Source: Prevotellamassilia sp.
Lineage (GTDB): Bacteria; Bacteroidota; Bacteroidia; Bacteroidales; Bacteroidaceae
Assembly (NCBI GenBank): GCA_009775705.1
Contig: VSQE01000024.1
Location: 1 to 32,077 of the forward strand
Length of the DNA: 32,077 nt
Direction: 5' to 3'
Part shown: positions 16,451-26,288 of the stretch, in pieces
How the letters are laid out: each line of letters begins with the position of its first letter
Position numbering within the stretch: position 1 is the first letter of the stretch
Notes under the pieces: model-generated
Seen by the model: only the letters and a program-made list of their open reading frames with translations
What the model was told of the DNA's origin: nothing
Databases searched by the model: none
Made by a program: the position numbers and the translations under genes

Positions 16451-18349
16451 ATGGAATATACATTATTTATCCTGTTGCTGCCCTTCTTCTCATTCCTTCT
16501 GCTGGGAATTTGCGGAAAGTGGCTCAGCCATAAGACGGCGGGAATCATCGGAACCCTCAGCCTGGGAGTCGTAACGGCGCTTTCCTATACTGTGGCGTTC
16601 CAGTATTTCACAGCCGGCAGGGTAGACGGGGTCTTCCAGACCCTCGTCCCCTATAACATGACGTGGTTGCCGCTCGGCTCGCTTCACTTCGATATGGGTA
16701 TCATGCTCGACCCCATCTCCGTGATGATGCTGATCGTCATTTCCACGGTGTCCCTCATGGTACACATCTACTCTTTCGGATACATGCACGGTGAGCGCGG
16801 TTTCCAGCGCTACTATGCGTTTCTGAGTCTCTTCACCATGTCCATGCTTGGTCTGGTTGTTGCCACGAACATCTTCCAGATGTATCTGTTCTGGGAGCTG
16901 GTGGGTGTTTCCTCTTACCTGCTTATCGGTTTCTACTACACCACCGCTCCGGCGATAGCAGCTTCCAAGAAGGCATTCATTGTGACCCGCTTTGCCGACA
17001 TGTTCTTTCTCGTCGGCATACTCATCTACGGGTACTACTGCCAGTCGTTCGGTTTCGACTTCGATGCCGAGGGCTTTGCCCAGGGAGCCTACATGCTTCC
17101 CACGGCTCTGGTCTTGATGTTCATCGGCGGAGCCGGCAAAAGCGCCATGTTCCCCCTTCACATCTGGCTGCCCGACGCCATGGAAGGTCCTACGCCCGTC
17201 TCGGCGCTCATCCATGCCGCCACGATGGTCGTGGCCGGCGTGTTCCAGATTGCGCGTCTCTTCCCCCTGTGGATCCAGTATGCGCCCGATTCGCTCAGTA
17301 TCGTTGTATGGGTGGGCGTGTTCACCGCCTTCTATGCGGCCGCCGTGGCCTGCGCCCAGAGCGACATCAAGCGGGTGCTGGCCTTCTCTACCATTTCACA
17401 GATAGCCTTCATGATGGTGGCGCTTGGTGTATGTCTGCCCGGACATCACGGTGAGGTCATCGACAACCATGCCAGCCTGGGCTACATGGCCTCGATGTTC
17501 CATCTCTTCACCCATGCCATGTTCAAGGCCTGCCTGTTCCTCGGTGCCGGCTGCATCATCCATGCCGTCCACAGCAACGAGATGTCGGCCATGGGAGGGC
17601 TGCGCAAGTACATGCCCGTGACCCGCTGGACTTTCCTCATCTCCTGTCTGGCCATTTCGGGAATACCTCCTTTCTCCGGTTTCTTCTCGAAGGACGAGAT
17701 CATCACTGCCTGCTTCGCTTACAGTCCCGTGGTGGGATGGATCATGACAGGTATCGCCGCCATGACCGCCTTCTATATGTTCCGTCTCTATTACGGAATA
17801 TTCTGGGGAACGGAGAACAAGGAGCTGCATGCCAGCCATACTCCCCACGAGGCTCCGCTGACCATGACACTGCCTCTTGTATTCCTCTCGCTGGTAACCG
17901 TTACCTGCGGCTGGGCCGTCAATTTCGGCTCGTTCGTCAGCGCCAGCGGCGAAGACTATCAGATACATCTTGATACGCAGGTGGCCGTCACCTCCTGTGT
18001 CGTAGCTCTGGTTTCCATCGCTTTGGCCACGTGGATCTTCAAAGGAGAGCGCCAGCCTGTTGCCGACAGGATGTATGCCGCCGCTCCGGCCCTGCACCGC
18101 TGGGCCTACAAGCGTTTCTATCTGGACGAAGTCTATCAGTTCATCACCCACCGGATCATTTTCGCGTATATTTCCAGGCCCATCGCATGGTTCGACCGTC
18201 ATGTTGTAGACGGCTTCTTCGATTTCCTGGCCTGGGGTACGAATGCGCTGGGCTACCGCATCCGCGGTTTCCAGAGCGGTTCCGTTCAGAAGTATGCCTA
18301 CATCTTCCTGCTTGGTGCCCTTGTACTGTTATTAATAATGATCATTTAA
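16451..18349 (+). CDS. nuoL: Complex I subunit NuoL (proton-pumping antiporter-like)
   Basis: The 632-residue distal membrane subunit belongs to the Mrp-antiporter-like family and has about 16 helices, including the C-terminal extension that forms the lateral helix along the membrane arm. Conserved blocks are MYLFWELVGVSSYLLIGFYY (key Glu), FIGGAGKSAMFPLHIWLPDAMEGPTPVSALIHAATMVVAG (key Lys and His) and AFSTISQIAFMMVALGV. KRFYLDEVYQFI and the following segment are the usual NuoL C-terminus. Length is normal and no inactivating change is evident. nuoM begins 12 bases later. Confidence 0.97.
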   Translation: MEYTLFILLLPFFSFLLLGICGKWLSHKTAGIIGTLSLGVVTALSYTVAFQYFTAGRVDGVFQTLVPYNMTWLPLGSLHFDMGIMLDPISVMMLIVISTVSLMVHIYSFGYMHGERGFQRYYAFLSLFTMSMLGLVVATNIFQMYLFWELVGVSSYLLIGFYYTTAPAIAASKKAFIVTRFADMFFLVGILIYGYYCQSFGFDFDAEGFAQGAYMLPTALVLMFIGGAGKSAMFPLHIWLPDAMEGPTPVSALIHAATMVVAGVFQIARLFPLWIQYAPDSLSIVVWVGVFTAFYAAAVACAQSDIKRVLAFSTISQIAFMMVALGVCLPGHHGEVIDNHASLGYMASMFHLFTHAMFKACLFLGAGCIIHAVHSNEMSAMGGLRKYMPVTRWTFLISCLAISGIPPFSGFFSKDEIITACFAYSPVVGWIMTGIAAMTAFYMFRLYYGIFWGTENKELHASHTPHEAPLTMTLPLVFLSLVTVTCGWAVNFGSFVSASGEDYQIHLDTQVAVTSCVVALVSIALATWIFKGERQPVADRMYAAAPALHRWAYKRFYLDEVYQFITHRIIFAYISRPIAWFDRHVVDGFFDFLAWGTNALGYRIRGFQSGSVQKYAYIFLLGALVLLLIMII

Positions 18350-18361
18350 GCATCCGACAAT

Positions 18362-19885
18362 ATGAATTTCCTATCATTATTCGTATTCATCCCGATGGTC
18401 ATGCTTCTCGGGCTGTGGCTGGCGAAGGGCATCAAGGGCATCCGTGCCGTGATGGTGGCCGGCAGCAGCGCCTTGCTGGCACTGGCCGTCTATCTGACTG
18501 TCATCTTCCTCAATGACCGTGCCGCCGGCCAGACCGCGGAGATGCTCTATACGGCTTCGTTCTCCTGGTTCGAGCCGCTTCACATCTGCTATTCCGTCGG
18601 CGTGGACGGCATCAGCGTAGCCATGCTTTTGCTTTCAGCCGTCATCGTCTTCACCGGAACGTTCGCCTCCTGGCAGCTCAAGCCGCTCACGAAGGAATAT
18701 TTCCTTTGGTTCACCCTGCTCAGTCTCGGTGTGTTCGGCTTCTTCATTAGCATTGACATGTTCGCCATGTTCATGTTCTACGAGATAGCCCTCATCCCCA
18801 TGTATCTGCTCATCGGAGTCTGGGGCAGCGGCAAGAAGGAGTATGCCGCCATGAAGCTCACCCTTATGCTTATGGGCGGTTCCGCCTTCCTCATGTGCGG
18901 TATTTTCGGTATCTTCTACGGTGCCGGCGGCCAGACCATGAACATCATCGACATTGCCAACCACACCGGCGGCGCCCATGCCATCGACCTTGCGCAGCAG
19001 TGTATCTGGTTCCCGCTCACGTTCATCGGCTTCGGAGTGTTGGGAGCGTTGTTCCCCTTCCATACGTGGAGCCCCGACGGCCATGCTTCGGCTCCCACCG
19101 CCGTCTCCATGCTTCATGCCGGAGTACTGATGAAACTGGGAGGTTACGGCTGTTTCCGCATTGCCATGTACCTCATGCCCGAGGCTGCCAACGAGTTGGG
19201 TTGGATCTTCCTGATCCTTACCGGCATCTCTGTGGTCTATGGAGCCTTCTCGGCCTGTGTACAGACCGACCTGAAGTACATCAATGCCTATTCCTCCGTG
19301 TCCCACTGCGGCCTTGTGCTGTTCGCCATTCTCATGATGAACGTGACGTCCTGCACCGGCGCCGTGCTTCAGATGCTCAGTCACGGACTTATGACGGCTT
19401 TGTTCTTCGCCCTCATCGGCATGATCTACGGCCGCACCCATACGCGTGACATCCGCGAGCTGAGCGGTTTGATGCGCATCATGCCTTTCCTGGCCGTCTG
19501 CTACGTCATTGCCGGTCTGGCCAACCTCGGCCTGCCCGGTCTGTCCGGTTTCATTGCCGAGATGACCATCTTTGTCGGATCCTTCCAGAATGCCGACACC
19601 TTTCACCGTGTGCTCACCATCGCCGCCTGCACCTCCATTGTCATAACGGCGGTCTACATCCTGCGTCTCGTGGGCAAGATCCTTTACGGTACCTGCACCA
19701 ACGAGCACCATCTCAAACTGACCGACGCCACCTGGGACGAGCGCTTCGCCGTCATCTGTCTCATCGTGGCCGTGGCAGGTCTGGGTATGGCTCCGCTCTG
19801 GGTGAGCGACATGATCACCACCGGCGTGGAACCCATCATCAACCACATCGGCCATACGGCTTCCACCAGCAATCCGTTCCTTTAA
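18362..19885 (+). CDS. nuoM: Complex I subunit NuoM (proton-pumping antiporter-like)
   Basis: The 507-residue membrane subunit has about 14 helices and is the second Mrp-antiporter-like pump module. Conserved blocks are MFMFYEIALIPMYLLIGVWG (key Glu), FPFHTWSPDGHASAPTAVSMLHAGVLMKLGGYG (key Lys residues in the half-channels) and KYINAYSSVSHCGLVLFAI. Its length matches the family. nuoN follows after 24 bases, so L, M and N are probably translated from one message. Confidence 0.97.
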   Translation: MNFLSLFVFIPMVMLLGLWLAKGIKGIRAVMVAGSSALLALAVYLTVIFLNDRAAGQTAEMLYTASFSWFEPLHICYSVGVDGISVAMLLLSAVIVFTGTFASWQLKPLTKEYFLWFTLLSLGVFGFFISIDMFAMFMFYEIALIPMYLLIGVWGSGKKEYAAMKLTLMLMGGSAFLMCGIFGIFYGAGGQTMNIIDIANHTGGAHAIDLAQQCIWFPLTFIGFGVLGALFPFHTWSPDGHASAPTAVSMLHAGVLMKLGGYGCFRIAMYLMPEAANELGWIFLILTGISVVYGAFSACVQTDLKYINAYSSVSHCGLVLFAILMMNVTSCTGAVLQMLSHGLMTALFFALIGMIYGRTHTRDIRELSGLMRIMPFLAVCYVIAGLANLGLPGLSGFIAEMTIFVGSFQNADTFHRVLTIAACTSIVITAVYILRLVGKILYGTCTNEHHLKLTDATWDERFAVICLIVAVAGLGMAPLWVSDMITTGVEPIINHIGHTASTSNPFL

Positions 19886-19909
19886 CAGAAAGAGAAAAAA
19901 GAATCAAAA

Positions 19910-21364
19910 ATGGATTATTCACAATTCTTATACATGCACGAGGAGTTGTCGCTGCTGGCAGTGATAACCATCCTCTTTCTGGCAGACCTCTTCATGTGTC
20001 CCGACAAGAAGAGCGGTAAAGGCACGTTCAACACCGTCCTGCCCGTTCTGTTGCTCACGGCACATACCCTGCTCAACCTCCTGCCTTGCAGCGAGGCGTA
20101 TTCCGCCGAAGCCTTCGGCGGTATGTACCAGTACACCCCGATGATGACGCTTGTGAAGACCGTGCTCAATGTCGGCACCATCGTTGTCTTTCTTATGGCC
20201 CATGAGTGGCTCGCCCGTCCCGAAAACCGTGTCAAGCAGGGTGAGTTCTACCTGCTGGTGCTCTTCACCCTTCTGGGTATGTACTTCATGATATCCAGCG
20301 GCCACTTCCTGATGTTTTTCATCGGTCTGGAACTGGCCTCCGTGCCGATGGCTGCCATCGTCGCATTCGACAAGACGCGCTACGAGAGTGCCGAGGCCGG
20401 TGCCAAGTTCATCCTGCTGGCCCTCTTCTCCAGCGCCCTGTTGCTCTACGGCATTTCCCTCGTTTACGGCGGTACCGGCTCGCTCTATTTCGACGAGATC
20501 GGCATTCTGCTGAGCGGCGAGAGCCTGCTGGGCATTCTGGGTCTCGCGCTTTTCATCACCGGCATGGGCTTCAAGATCTCGCTGGTACCCTTCCATCTCT
20601 GGACGGCCGATACCTACGAAGGAGCCCCCACCGTGGTGACCGGCTATCTCAGTGTCATCTCGAAAGGCTCCGCCGCGTTCGTGCTGATGACCGTTCTCAT
20701 GAAGGTGTTCGGTGTTGCCTCGCTCGTTGAGACCTGGAACACGGGATTCTTCTGGATCATCATCGCCTCCATCACTATCGCCAACCTCTTTGCCATCCGC
20801 CAGAAGAACCTCAAACGCTTTATGGCCTTCTCCGCCATCTCGCAAGCTGGCTATCTGGTGCTCGGCATTATGGACGGAACGGCGCAGGGCATGACCGCGC
20901 TGGTGTTCTACCTGCTTGTCTACATGGCCGCCAATCTCGGTGCCTTTGCCGTGCTCAACGTTGTGGAACAGCGCAGCGGCAAGATAGGCATGGACGACTA
21001 TGACGGACTCTACCAGACCAATCCCCGTCTGGCCTTCCTCATGACGCTTTGCCTTTTCTCGCTGGCAGGCATCCCGCCTTTTGCCGGGTTCTTCTCCAAG
21101 TTCTTCATCTTCATGGCGGCCTTCAAGGCCGGCTTCCACCTGCTGGTATTCATAGCTTTGGTCAATACCGTGATCTCGCTCTACTATTATCTGCTCATCG
21201 TGAAGGCCATGTACATCAAGAAGAACGAGCATCCCGTCGAAGCGTTCCGCAGTGACGGATATACCCGTGCAGCGCTTTTCATCTGCACTGCCGGAGTCGT
21301 TTTGCTGGGTCTGGCCGGAGTGGTCTATAATTTCATCGACGGGTTCAGCTACGGCATCAACTGA
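19910..21364 (+). CDS. nuoN: Complex I subunit NuoN (proton-pumping antiporter-like)
   Basis: The 484-residue, ~14-helix membrane subunit is the third antiporter-like module and lies closest to the peripheral arm. Conserved blocks are LMFFIGLELASVPMAAIVAF (key Glu), GMGFKISLVPFHLWTADTYEGAPTVVTGYLSVISKGSAAF (key Lys residues) and KRFMAFSAISQAGYLVLGI. It is the last gene of the operon: a small hairpin (GGACC/GGTCC, 21371-21384) and then a strong terminator follow. No nuoE, nuoF or nuoG follows or precedes it. Confidence 0.97.
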   Translation: MDYSQFLYMHEELSLLAVITILFLADLFMCPDKKSGKGTFNTVLPVLLLTAHTLLNLLPCSEAYSAEAFGGMYQYTPMMTLVKTVLNVGTIVVFLMAHEWLARPENRVKQGEFYLLVLFTLLGMYFMISSGHFLMFFIGLELASVPMAAIVAFDKTRYESAEAGAKFILLALFSSALLLYGISLVYGGTGSLYFDEIGILLSGESLLGILGLALFITGMGFKISLVPFHLWTADTYEGAPTVVTGYLSVISKGSAAFVLMTVLMKVFGVASLVETWNTGFFWIIIASITIANLFAIRQKNLKRFMAFSAISQAGYLVLGIMDGTAQGMTALVFYLLVYMAANLGAFAVLNVVEQRSGKIGMDDYDGLYQTNPRLAFLMTLCLFSLAGIPPFAGFFSKFFIFMAAFKAGFHLLVFIALVNTVISLYYYLLIVKAMYIKKNEHPVEAFRSDGYTRAALFICTAGVVLLGLAGVVYNFIDGFSYGIN

Positions 21365-21397
21365 TGTGGCGGACCTTTCGGTCCCTGCAATTTTCAG

Positions 21398-21438
21398 AGA
21401 GGAAGATTTTCGGCGCGGCCGGGTCTTCCTCTTTTTTT
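21398..21438 (+). terminator. nuo operon terminator
   Basis: AGAGGAAGA (21398-21406) pairs perfectly with TCTTCCTCT (21424-21432), followed by more Ts to 21438. It begins 33 bases after the nuoN stop. Confidence 0.9.
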
Positions 21439-21502
21439 GTAAAATTGCCCTATAAGAAGCGTTCTTTTTTCCGCCGGTGTGAGAATCTCGGTTTTTTTTA
21501 TT

Positions 21503-21510
21503 TAAATTTG
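21503..21510 (+). promoter_or_regulatory. Probable -7 box of the exported glycosidase gene
   Basis: TAAATTTG matches TAnnTTTG, 54 bases before the ATG at 21564. The -33 position holds only a weak TGTG (21478-21481), which may mean the promoter is activator-dependent. Confidence 0.5.
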
Positions 21511-21563
21511 TCTCGTGACATCATGGAATTATTTGAAAAACAAAACCTAAAAACAATAAGCCT

Positions 21564-24500
21564 ATGAAGAAAATCTTCTTTTTAAGTTTCCTGCTGGCTG
21601 CTTTCACAACGGTAGTCTGGGGGCAGACGGAAACCATTCTTCCCTCGAAGAACGAGGCGAGTCCGGAACACATGTACATGCTGAAGAACGGAAACGGCGT
21701 GTGGATGACCGCTTACACCTCGCCGACCCGCACCGAAGGGAATGCGGGCAAGTTTGCCTTCTTTGCAGACGAGGCCAATGCGGATGCTTATTTCATCTAC
21801 AGCGTTGACCGTAAGAAATGGGTATCGTACACGAAAGCCGCCAGTTATTCCAACGGTACGAACTTTGCCGTACTCGTTGATGACAAGTCGGCGGCCAATT
21901 CGTGGCAGACAGCCAAGACAGCCGTCTCGGGAGCGGATTATTATCAGTTTGCCCCTTTCACGACAACAGCCGTCGAAGGCAAGTACATGAACTGGTTTCG
22001 TGGTGTCGGAAACGACAATCCCGAGGACAACACCACCGTCACCGTGGGCCTGTGGCAGGACAATGCTTCCCGTGATGCCGGCAGCCGCTGGGTCGTCAGC
22101 GAGGTGGTGATGTATACTTACACCATCAGTCTGGCTCCCGGCGAAAGCGTTATCATCAACGGTCAGACTTACACCGGCGGTCAGACCGTTACCGTTTCCG
22201 GACAGCTCACCCCAGCAAACGTGATAGCCGCGCAGCGGGAAGGCAAGTTCGGAGTGGTCGAGGTGGACAACGCCGCCCGGAACATTTCGGTCGTTTACTA
22301 TGACCTGCCCGAGCTGCGCACGAGCGAAGCCTATACCAACGCCTGGGTCTATCCCAAGCAGCAGGACAACGTAGGCGCGGCCGCCAGCGAACGGCAGGAC
22401 AATGTCTATACGCTCTACAACAATGTCTTGGCCGCCAGTTTCCTCAAAACCGACAAGGCTCTCTATTTCTTAGGCAGCAAGGCCATGAACCTGCTGGCCG
22501 GTTCCGAACCCTTCATCGTGGGCTTCGGTGCGGGCGACAAGGTGGCCGCGAGCCAGATGACCCTCACGGACTTCACCATGAAGGACCTGGCCGCCAGGCC
22601 CGATGCCGTAGGCGGAGCCGAGCATTATGCCGGCAAGGCCGTAGAAGCCGTCTACACCTATACCTACAAGGGAAAGGCCGTCCGCATCCTGTGGCGCGCC
22701 GTGCTGCGTGACGGCAGCCACTATCTGCGCACCGAGATGGAGCTGACGGGCGTTGACGACGTGGATATGTATGACGTGATAGCCATGAACTATAACGTGG
22801 ATGCCGCCGCGGCAGGCAGCAAGCCCGCCACTGTGGGCAACACCCGCGGAAAAGTCATCATGAGCGACAGGATCTTTGCCGGTCTGGAAACGCCTACGGC
22901 CTACAACACCGTCGGTGCGGAAACGGGCGAGTCCGACAACTGGAAACTGGTTTCCACCCCCGTCGCCGAAACCCTCTCCGCCGATGCCTGGACACTGCTG
23001 GCGGCCGCCGACGTTCCCGCCCGTGTCTTCGAGGTGGGCGGTGCCGACAAGGGATATTATACCGTAAGCAGAAATGTCACGCTGAAGAAGAACCGGAAGG
23101 TCGTGGTGACGCTTACCTACAAAGGCGGCAACAAACGCTTCGATCTGGACGGCGCGGATCTGCTTGACCCGAACGCTTCCGTCGTGGCCAGCGATTACCA
23201 CCACGGTTTCACCGGCACGGCCAAGGAGAACAACACCTTCTCCTTCTTCGTCCCCAACGACGGCGACTTCACCGTGCGAGTCTTCTGCGACAACCGCGAG
23301 GGCGATATCACTTCCACTGCCGAAGTCAAGGTCGAGGTGTATGAGGCCAAGGCGGGAGTGGATGTCAGTGCCGATGTTGTGAACATCCAGGGCCGCTGGA
23401 GCCGCAACACCACGCTGGCCGCCGGCCAGACCTGGAAGGTGGCCAGCGTCGTCGGCCTCATCGCACAGGACGGCCGGCAGGGCGAGGCCGTCATAGGCAA
23501 GACGCAGAAGCGGCGTTCGTTCCTGGCCTATAGCGAGCGCGAGCGGGCAGTGCCCTGGCGTCCTTTCCCCTGCTACATCAGCTGGTACGAACTGAACATC
23601 AACCGCAACAATGCCGCCCCCGGTTCCGAGAACACCAATATGGTGGCCGACCAGGTGCTGGACGTACTGGCCCAGTGGAAGACCAACATGTTCGACAAGT
23701 TCGGCGAAGGACCAGCCAGCTTCGTCATCGACGACGGCTGGGACAACTACGGAACGTGGACGTTCCATTCCGGGTTCCCCAACGAGATGAGGGACATCGC
23801 CTACGAGGCTGCCCGGATGGGTGCGGGCTGCGGTGCCTGGCTCGGTCCTGTGGGAGGCTATGGCCAGAGCGGCAACTATCGCCGTTCCTACTGGAACAGC
23901 AACAACCGCGGCGGCATGCAGTTGTCCAATCCCGCCTACTATCAGGTGTTCCTCGATGCCGCCGACAATCTGGTGAAAAACCAGCGCCGCGACGGACAGG
24001 GACAGTTCAACTTCTTCAAGTTCGACGGCATCTCGGCACAGTTCTCGGCCGTAGGTCCCGACAACGGCGACACCGGCAACGAGAATGCCGAGGGAATCAT
24101 CCGTCTGGAGCAGTACGTGCGCGAGAACCTCAAGGAAGACATCTTCTTCAACACCACCGTCGGCACGTGGGCCTCTCCCTTCTGGTATCAGGTGAGCGAT
24201 GCCACCTGGCGGCAGGAGAACGACCACGGAGGAATCGGAAACAACAGCGTGAACCGCGAAAACTGGATCACCTACCGTGACAACCTCGTTCACCAGAACT
24301 ATGTAACCAATTCTCCCGTCTGCCCCATCAATACCCTGATGACGCACGGATTCATCCTCACGAAATTCGGCCCTCCCGCCGACGATTCGCGCGACTACCG
24401 GCATGTGCTCAACGAGTTGCGTTGCGCCTTTGCCTGCGGCAGCGGTATGGTGGAGCTTTACAACGACTACGACCTCATGAACAGCATCAACGGCGGTCAG

Positions 24501-25865
24501 CTCTGGGCCGACCTCGCCGAGTGCATCCGTTGGCAGAAGAACAATGCCGATGTCCTGATGGACGCCCATTGGGTGGGAGGCGACCCCTGGACCGGATCGA
24601 AGTCTGAAGTTTACGGCTGGGGTGCCTGGAACGGCGAAAAGTCGTGTCTCACCCTGCGCAACGGCGCCAATCAGAGCCAGACCGTCACCCTCACGCTGCG
24701 CGAGGCTCTGGAGATCCCCGCCAATATCAGCGGCAGCATCACGCTGCGCAAGGCTTTTGCCGTGCAGGATGCTCTCGGCGGTCTTGCCGAAGGCCAGCCC
24801 GTCGACATTGACCGGGAACTGACGCTCACCCTGCCGGGCAGCAGCGTGTTCGTGTTCGACGGTCTCGACAGCAGCAAGGAAACGGTTGCCGTGACGGGTA
24901 TTGTCTTCGACAAGGAAGCCTACACCGTGGAAGAAGGCTCCACCGTTGCCGTCAACGCCACCGTGCTTCCCGCCGACGCCACCGACAAGTTGCTGACGTG
25001 GACTTCCGACAACGAGCGGGTGGCCACCATAAGCAACGGTCTGGTACGGGGTGTGGCTCCCGGAAAAGCTGTCGTCACGGCAACGTCCGTGAGCAACGGC
25101 GAAGTGATGGCCAGCGCCACGGTTACCGTAACCGAAAAGGTGCGCGAGCCTTACAGCATCAATTTCGACAAGAACCTGTCCAAGGCGGCCGCGGGCGGCC
25201 GTGCGTTGTCCGAGATAGTCTTTTCCACGGCTTCGGGCACGTCTGCCACGCTGGCTGTCAACTCTTCCGTAAAACGTTATATCGATCTCACCGGGGATGC
25301 GGAAATGCAGCTTTCCTGCCTGCCCGGAGAGAAGATAGGCGTCACGCTCAGACACGGCGGATCGTGGATGCACGGCTATGTGTATATAGATCTGGATAAC
25401 GACGGGCAGTTCAGCTTCAACGACGGCGATACCGATCAGAGCGGGACGGACCTGGTCAGCTTCTTTTTCTACAGCGGTTCATTCACGGACGACGCTTCCG
25501 GTGTGAACTCGTTGGGCGAGTCCATCAGCGGCGGCGCGCGCAACCCGGGCAGCACCATCGTCTGTCCCGACTTCACCGCACCGTCTGTGGCGGGAACCTA
25601 CCGCATACGTTTCAAGGTTGACTGGAACAGTGTGGATGCCGGAGGGCAGATTGCCGCCGACGGCACCTGCACCGGAGCCAACGGAATTCTGGCCAACAGC
25701 GGCACCATTGTGGATGCCACGTTGAACGTGTCGGTCAATTCGGGCATAGGCGGGATCACTGCCGGCCCGGCACAGGAACCCGTTTACGACCTGAGCGGCC
25801 GCAAGGTTAATTCGCCTGCTTCCCACGGAGTGTTTATTCAGGGAGGACGGAAAGTTGTGAAGTAG
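21564..25865 (+). CDS. Large exported clan GH-D-like glycosidase with Big_2, calcium-motif and sorting-tail domains
   Basis: The 1,433-residue product has a signal peptide (cut after VVWGQ). Residues ~30-180 look like a beta-rich ricin-like module, followed by a long beta-sandwich (~240-690). The catalytic barrel (~690-1100) has FVIDDGWDNYG at 720-730, typical of clan GH-D (GH27/31/36). By analogy D821 (FFKFDG) is the likely nucleophile and D879 (QVSDATW) or D886 (ENDHG) the acid/base. Residues ~1110-1190 form a Big_2 Ig-like domain (VTGIVFDKEAYTVEEGS...). Residues ~1195-1395 form a beta domain with a calcium-type DxDxDG (D1276/1278/1280), GEVED-like. The end is YDLSGRKV...IQGGRKVVK. The substrate is unknown; alpha-galactoside or mucin-type alpha-linked sugars are guesses. 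No SusC/SusD partner is adjacent. Confidence 0.75.
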   Translation: MKKIFFLSFLLAAFTTVVWGQTETILPSKNEASPEHMYMLKNGNGVWMTAYTSPTRTEGNAGKFAFFADEANADAYFIYSVDRKKWVSYTKAASYSNGTNFAVLVDDKSAANSWQTAKTAVSGADYYQFAPFTTTAVEGKYMNWFRGVGNDNPEDNTTVTVGLWQDNASRDAGSRWVVSEVVMYTYTISLAPGESVIINGQTYTGGQTVTVSGQLTPANVIAAQREGKFGVVEVDNAARNISVVYYDLPELRTSEAYTNAWVYPKQQDNVGAAASERQDNVYTLYNNVLAASFLKTDKALYFLGSKAMNLLAGSEPFIVGFGAGDKVAASQMTLTDFTMKDLAARPDAVGGAEHYAGKAVEAVYTYTYKGKAVRILWRAVLRDGSHYLRTEMELTGVDDVDMYDVIAMNYNVDAAAAGSKPATVGNTRGKVIMSDRIFAGLETPTAYNTVGAETGESDNWKLVSTPVAETLSADAWTLLAAADVPARVFEVGGADKGYYTVSRNVTLKKNRKVVVTLTYKGGNKRFDLDGADLLDPNASVVASDYHHGFTGTAKENNTFSFFVPNDGDFTVRVFCDNREGDITSTAEVKVEVYEAKAGVDVSADVVNIQGRWSRNTTLAAGQTWKVASVVGLIAQDGRQGEAVIGKTQKRRSFLAYSERERAVPWRPFPCYISWYELNINRNNAAPGSENTNMVADQVLDVLAQWKTNMFDKFGEGPASFVIDDGWDNYGTWTFHSGFPNEMRDIAYEAARMGAGCGAWLGPVGGYGQSGNYRRSYWNSNNRGGMQLSNPAYYQVFLDAADNLVKNQRRDGQGQFNFFKFDGISAQFSAVGPDNGDTGNENAEGIIRLEQYVRENLKEDIFFNTTVGTWASPFWYQVSDATWRQENDHGGIGNNSVNRENWITYRDNLVHQNYVTNSPVCPINTLMTHGFILTKFGPPADDSRDYRHVLNELRCAFACGSGMVELYNDYDLMNSINGGQLWADLAECIRWQKNNADVLMDAHWVGGDPWTGSKSEVYGWGAWNGEKSCLTLRNGANQSQTVTLTLREALEIPANISGSITLRKAFAVQDALGGLAEGQPVDIDRELTLTLPGSSVFVFDGLDSSKETVAVTGIVFDKEAYTVEEGSTVAVNATVLPADATDKLLTWTSDNERVATISNGLVRGVAPGKAVVTATSVSNGEVMASATVTVTEKVREPYSINFDKNLSKAAAGGRALSEIVFSTASGTSATLAVNSSVKRYIDLTGDAEMQLSCLPGEKIGVTLRHGGSWMHGYVYIDLDNDGQFSFNDGDTDQSGTDLVSFFFYSGSFTDDASGVNSLGESISGGARNPGSTIVCPDFTAPSVAGTYRIRFKVDWNSVDAGGQIAADGTCTGANGILANSGTIVDATLNVSVNSGIGGITAGPAQEPVYDLSGRKVNSPASHGVFIQGGRKVVK

Positions 25866-25873
25866 CAATTTTC

Positions 25874-25967
25874 AATTAGAAATTATTAATTAGCAATTAT
25901 TAATTAGCAATTAGGAATTAGCAATTAGGAATTAGCAATTAGGAATTAGCAATTAGGAATTAGCAAT
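25874..25967. repeat. Tandem array of a 14-base unit, with an inverted copy nearby
   Basis: The unit AATTAGCAATTAGG occurs four times exactly (25902-25957) plus a 10-base partial copy to 25967. Diverged units lie upstream from ~25874. The reverse complement (CTAATTGCTAATTCCTAATTG, shown here as a match spanning 26052-26072) could fold back onto any unit, leaving an 84-base loop. Confidence 0.9.
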
Positions 25968-26238
25968 CGTAGCTCATGACATCGTTGACACTTTCATCAT
26001 ACCTTCTTAGAGGGTAGGAAGAACTGCCCTGAACGTGCCAACTACTAATTTCTAATTGCTAATTCCTAATTGAAATTAAAAAATTCTAATTATTTAACGT
26101 GTCTCCCGAAAGTTTAACATCAGGGTTTGTTGGAAAAATTCGGGAAACGGACCGATTTTTCACAAGATAGTATGTTTTTCAAAAAAGTTCCGATCTTTTT
26201 TAAAAAAGATAGTATGTTTTTTTTCACGTTAAGCGACG

Positions 26239-26282
26239 AAAAAAACGCCCTATAGGCGGCTTTTCAAGGGTTCTCTACTTTG
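26239..26282 (-). ncRNA. Putative ~45-nt RNA or terminated leader, element copy B
   Basis: The transcript from the copy B promoter would start near 26282 (CAAAGTAG) and meet a short CGCC/GGCG stem followed by seven Ts (26239-26245). No open frame lies in it. A longer read-through RNA is possible. Confidence 0.45.
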
Positions 26283-26288
26283 ACAGGG

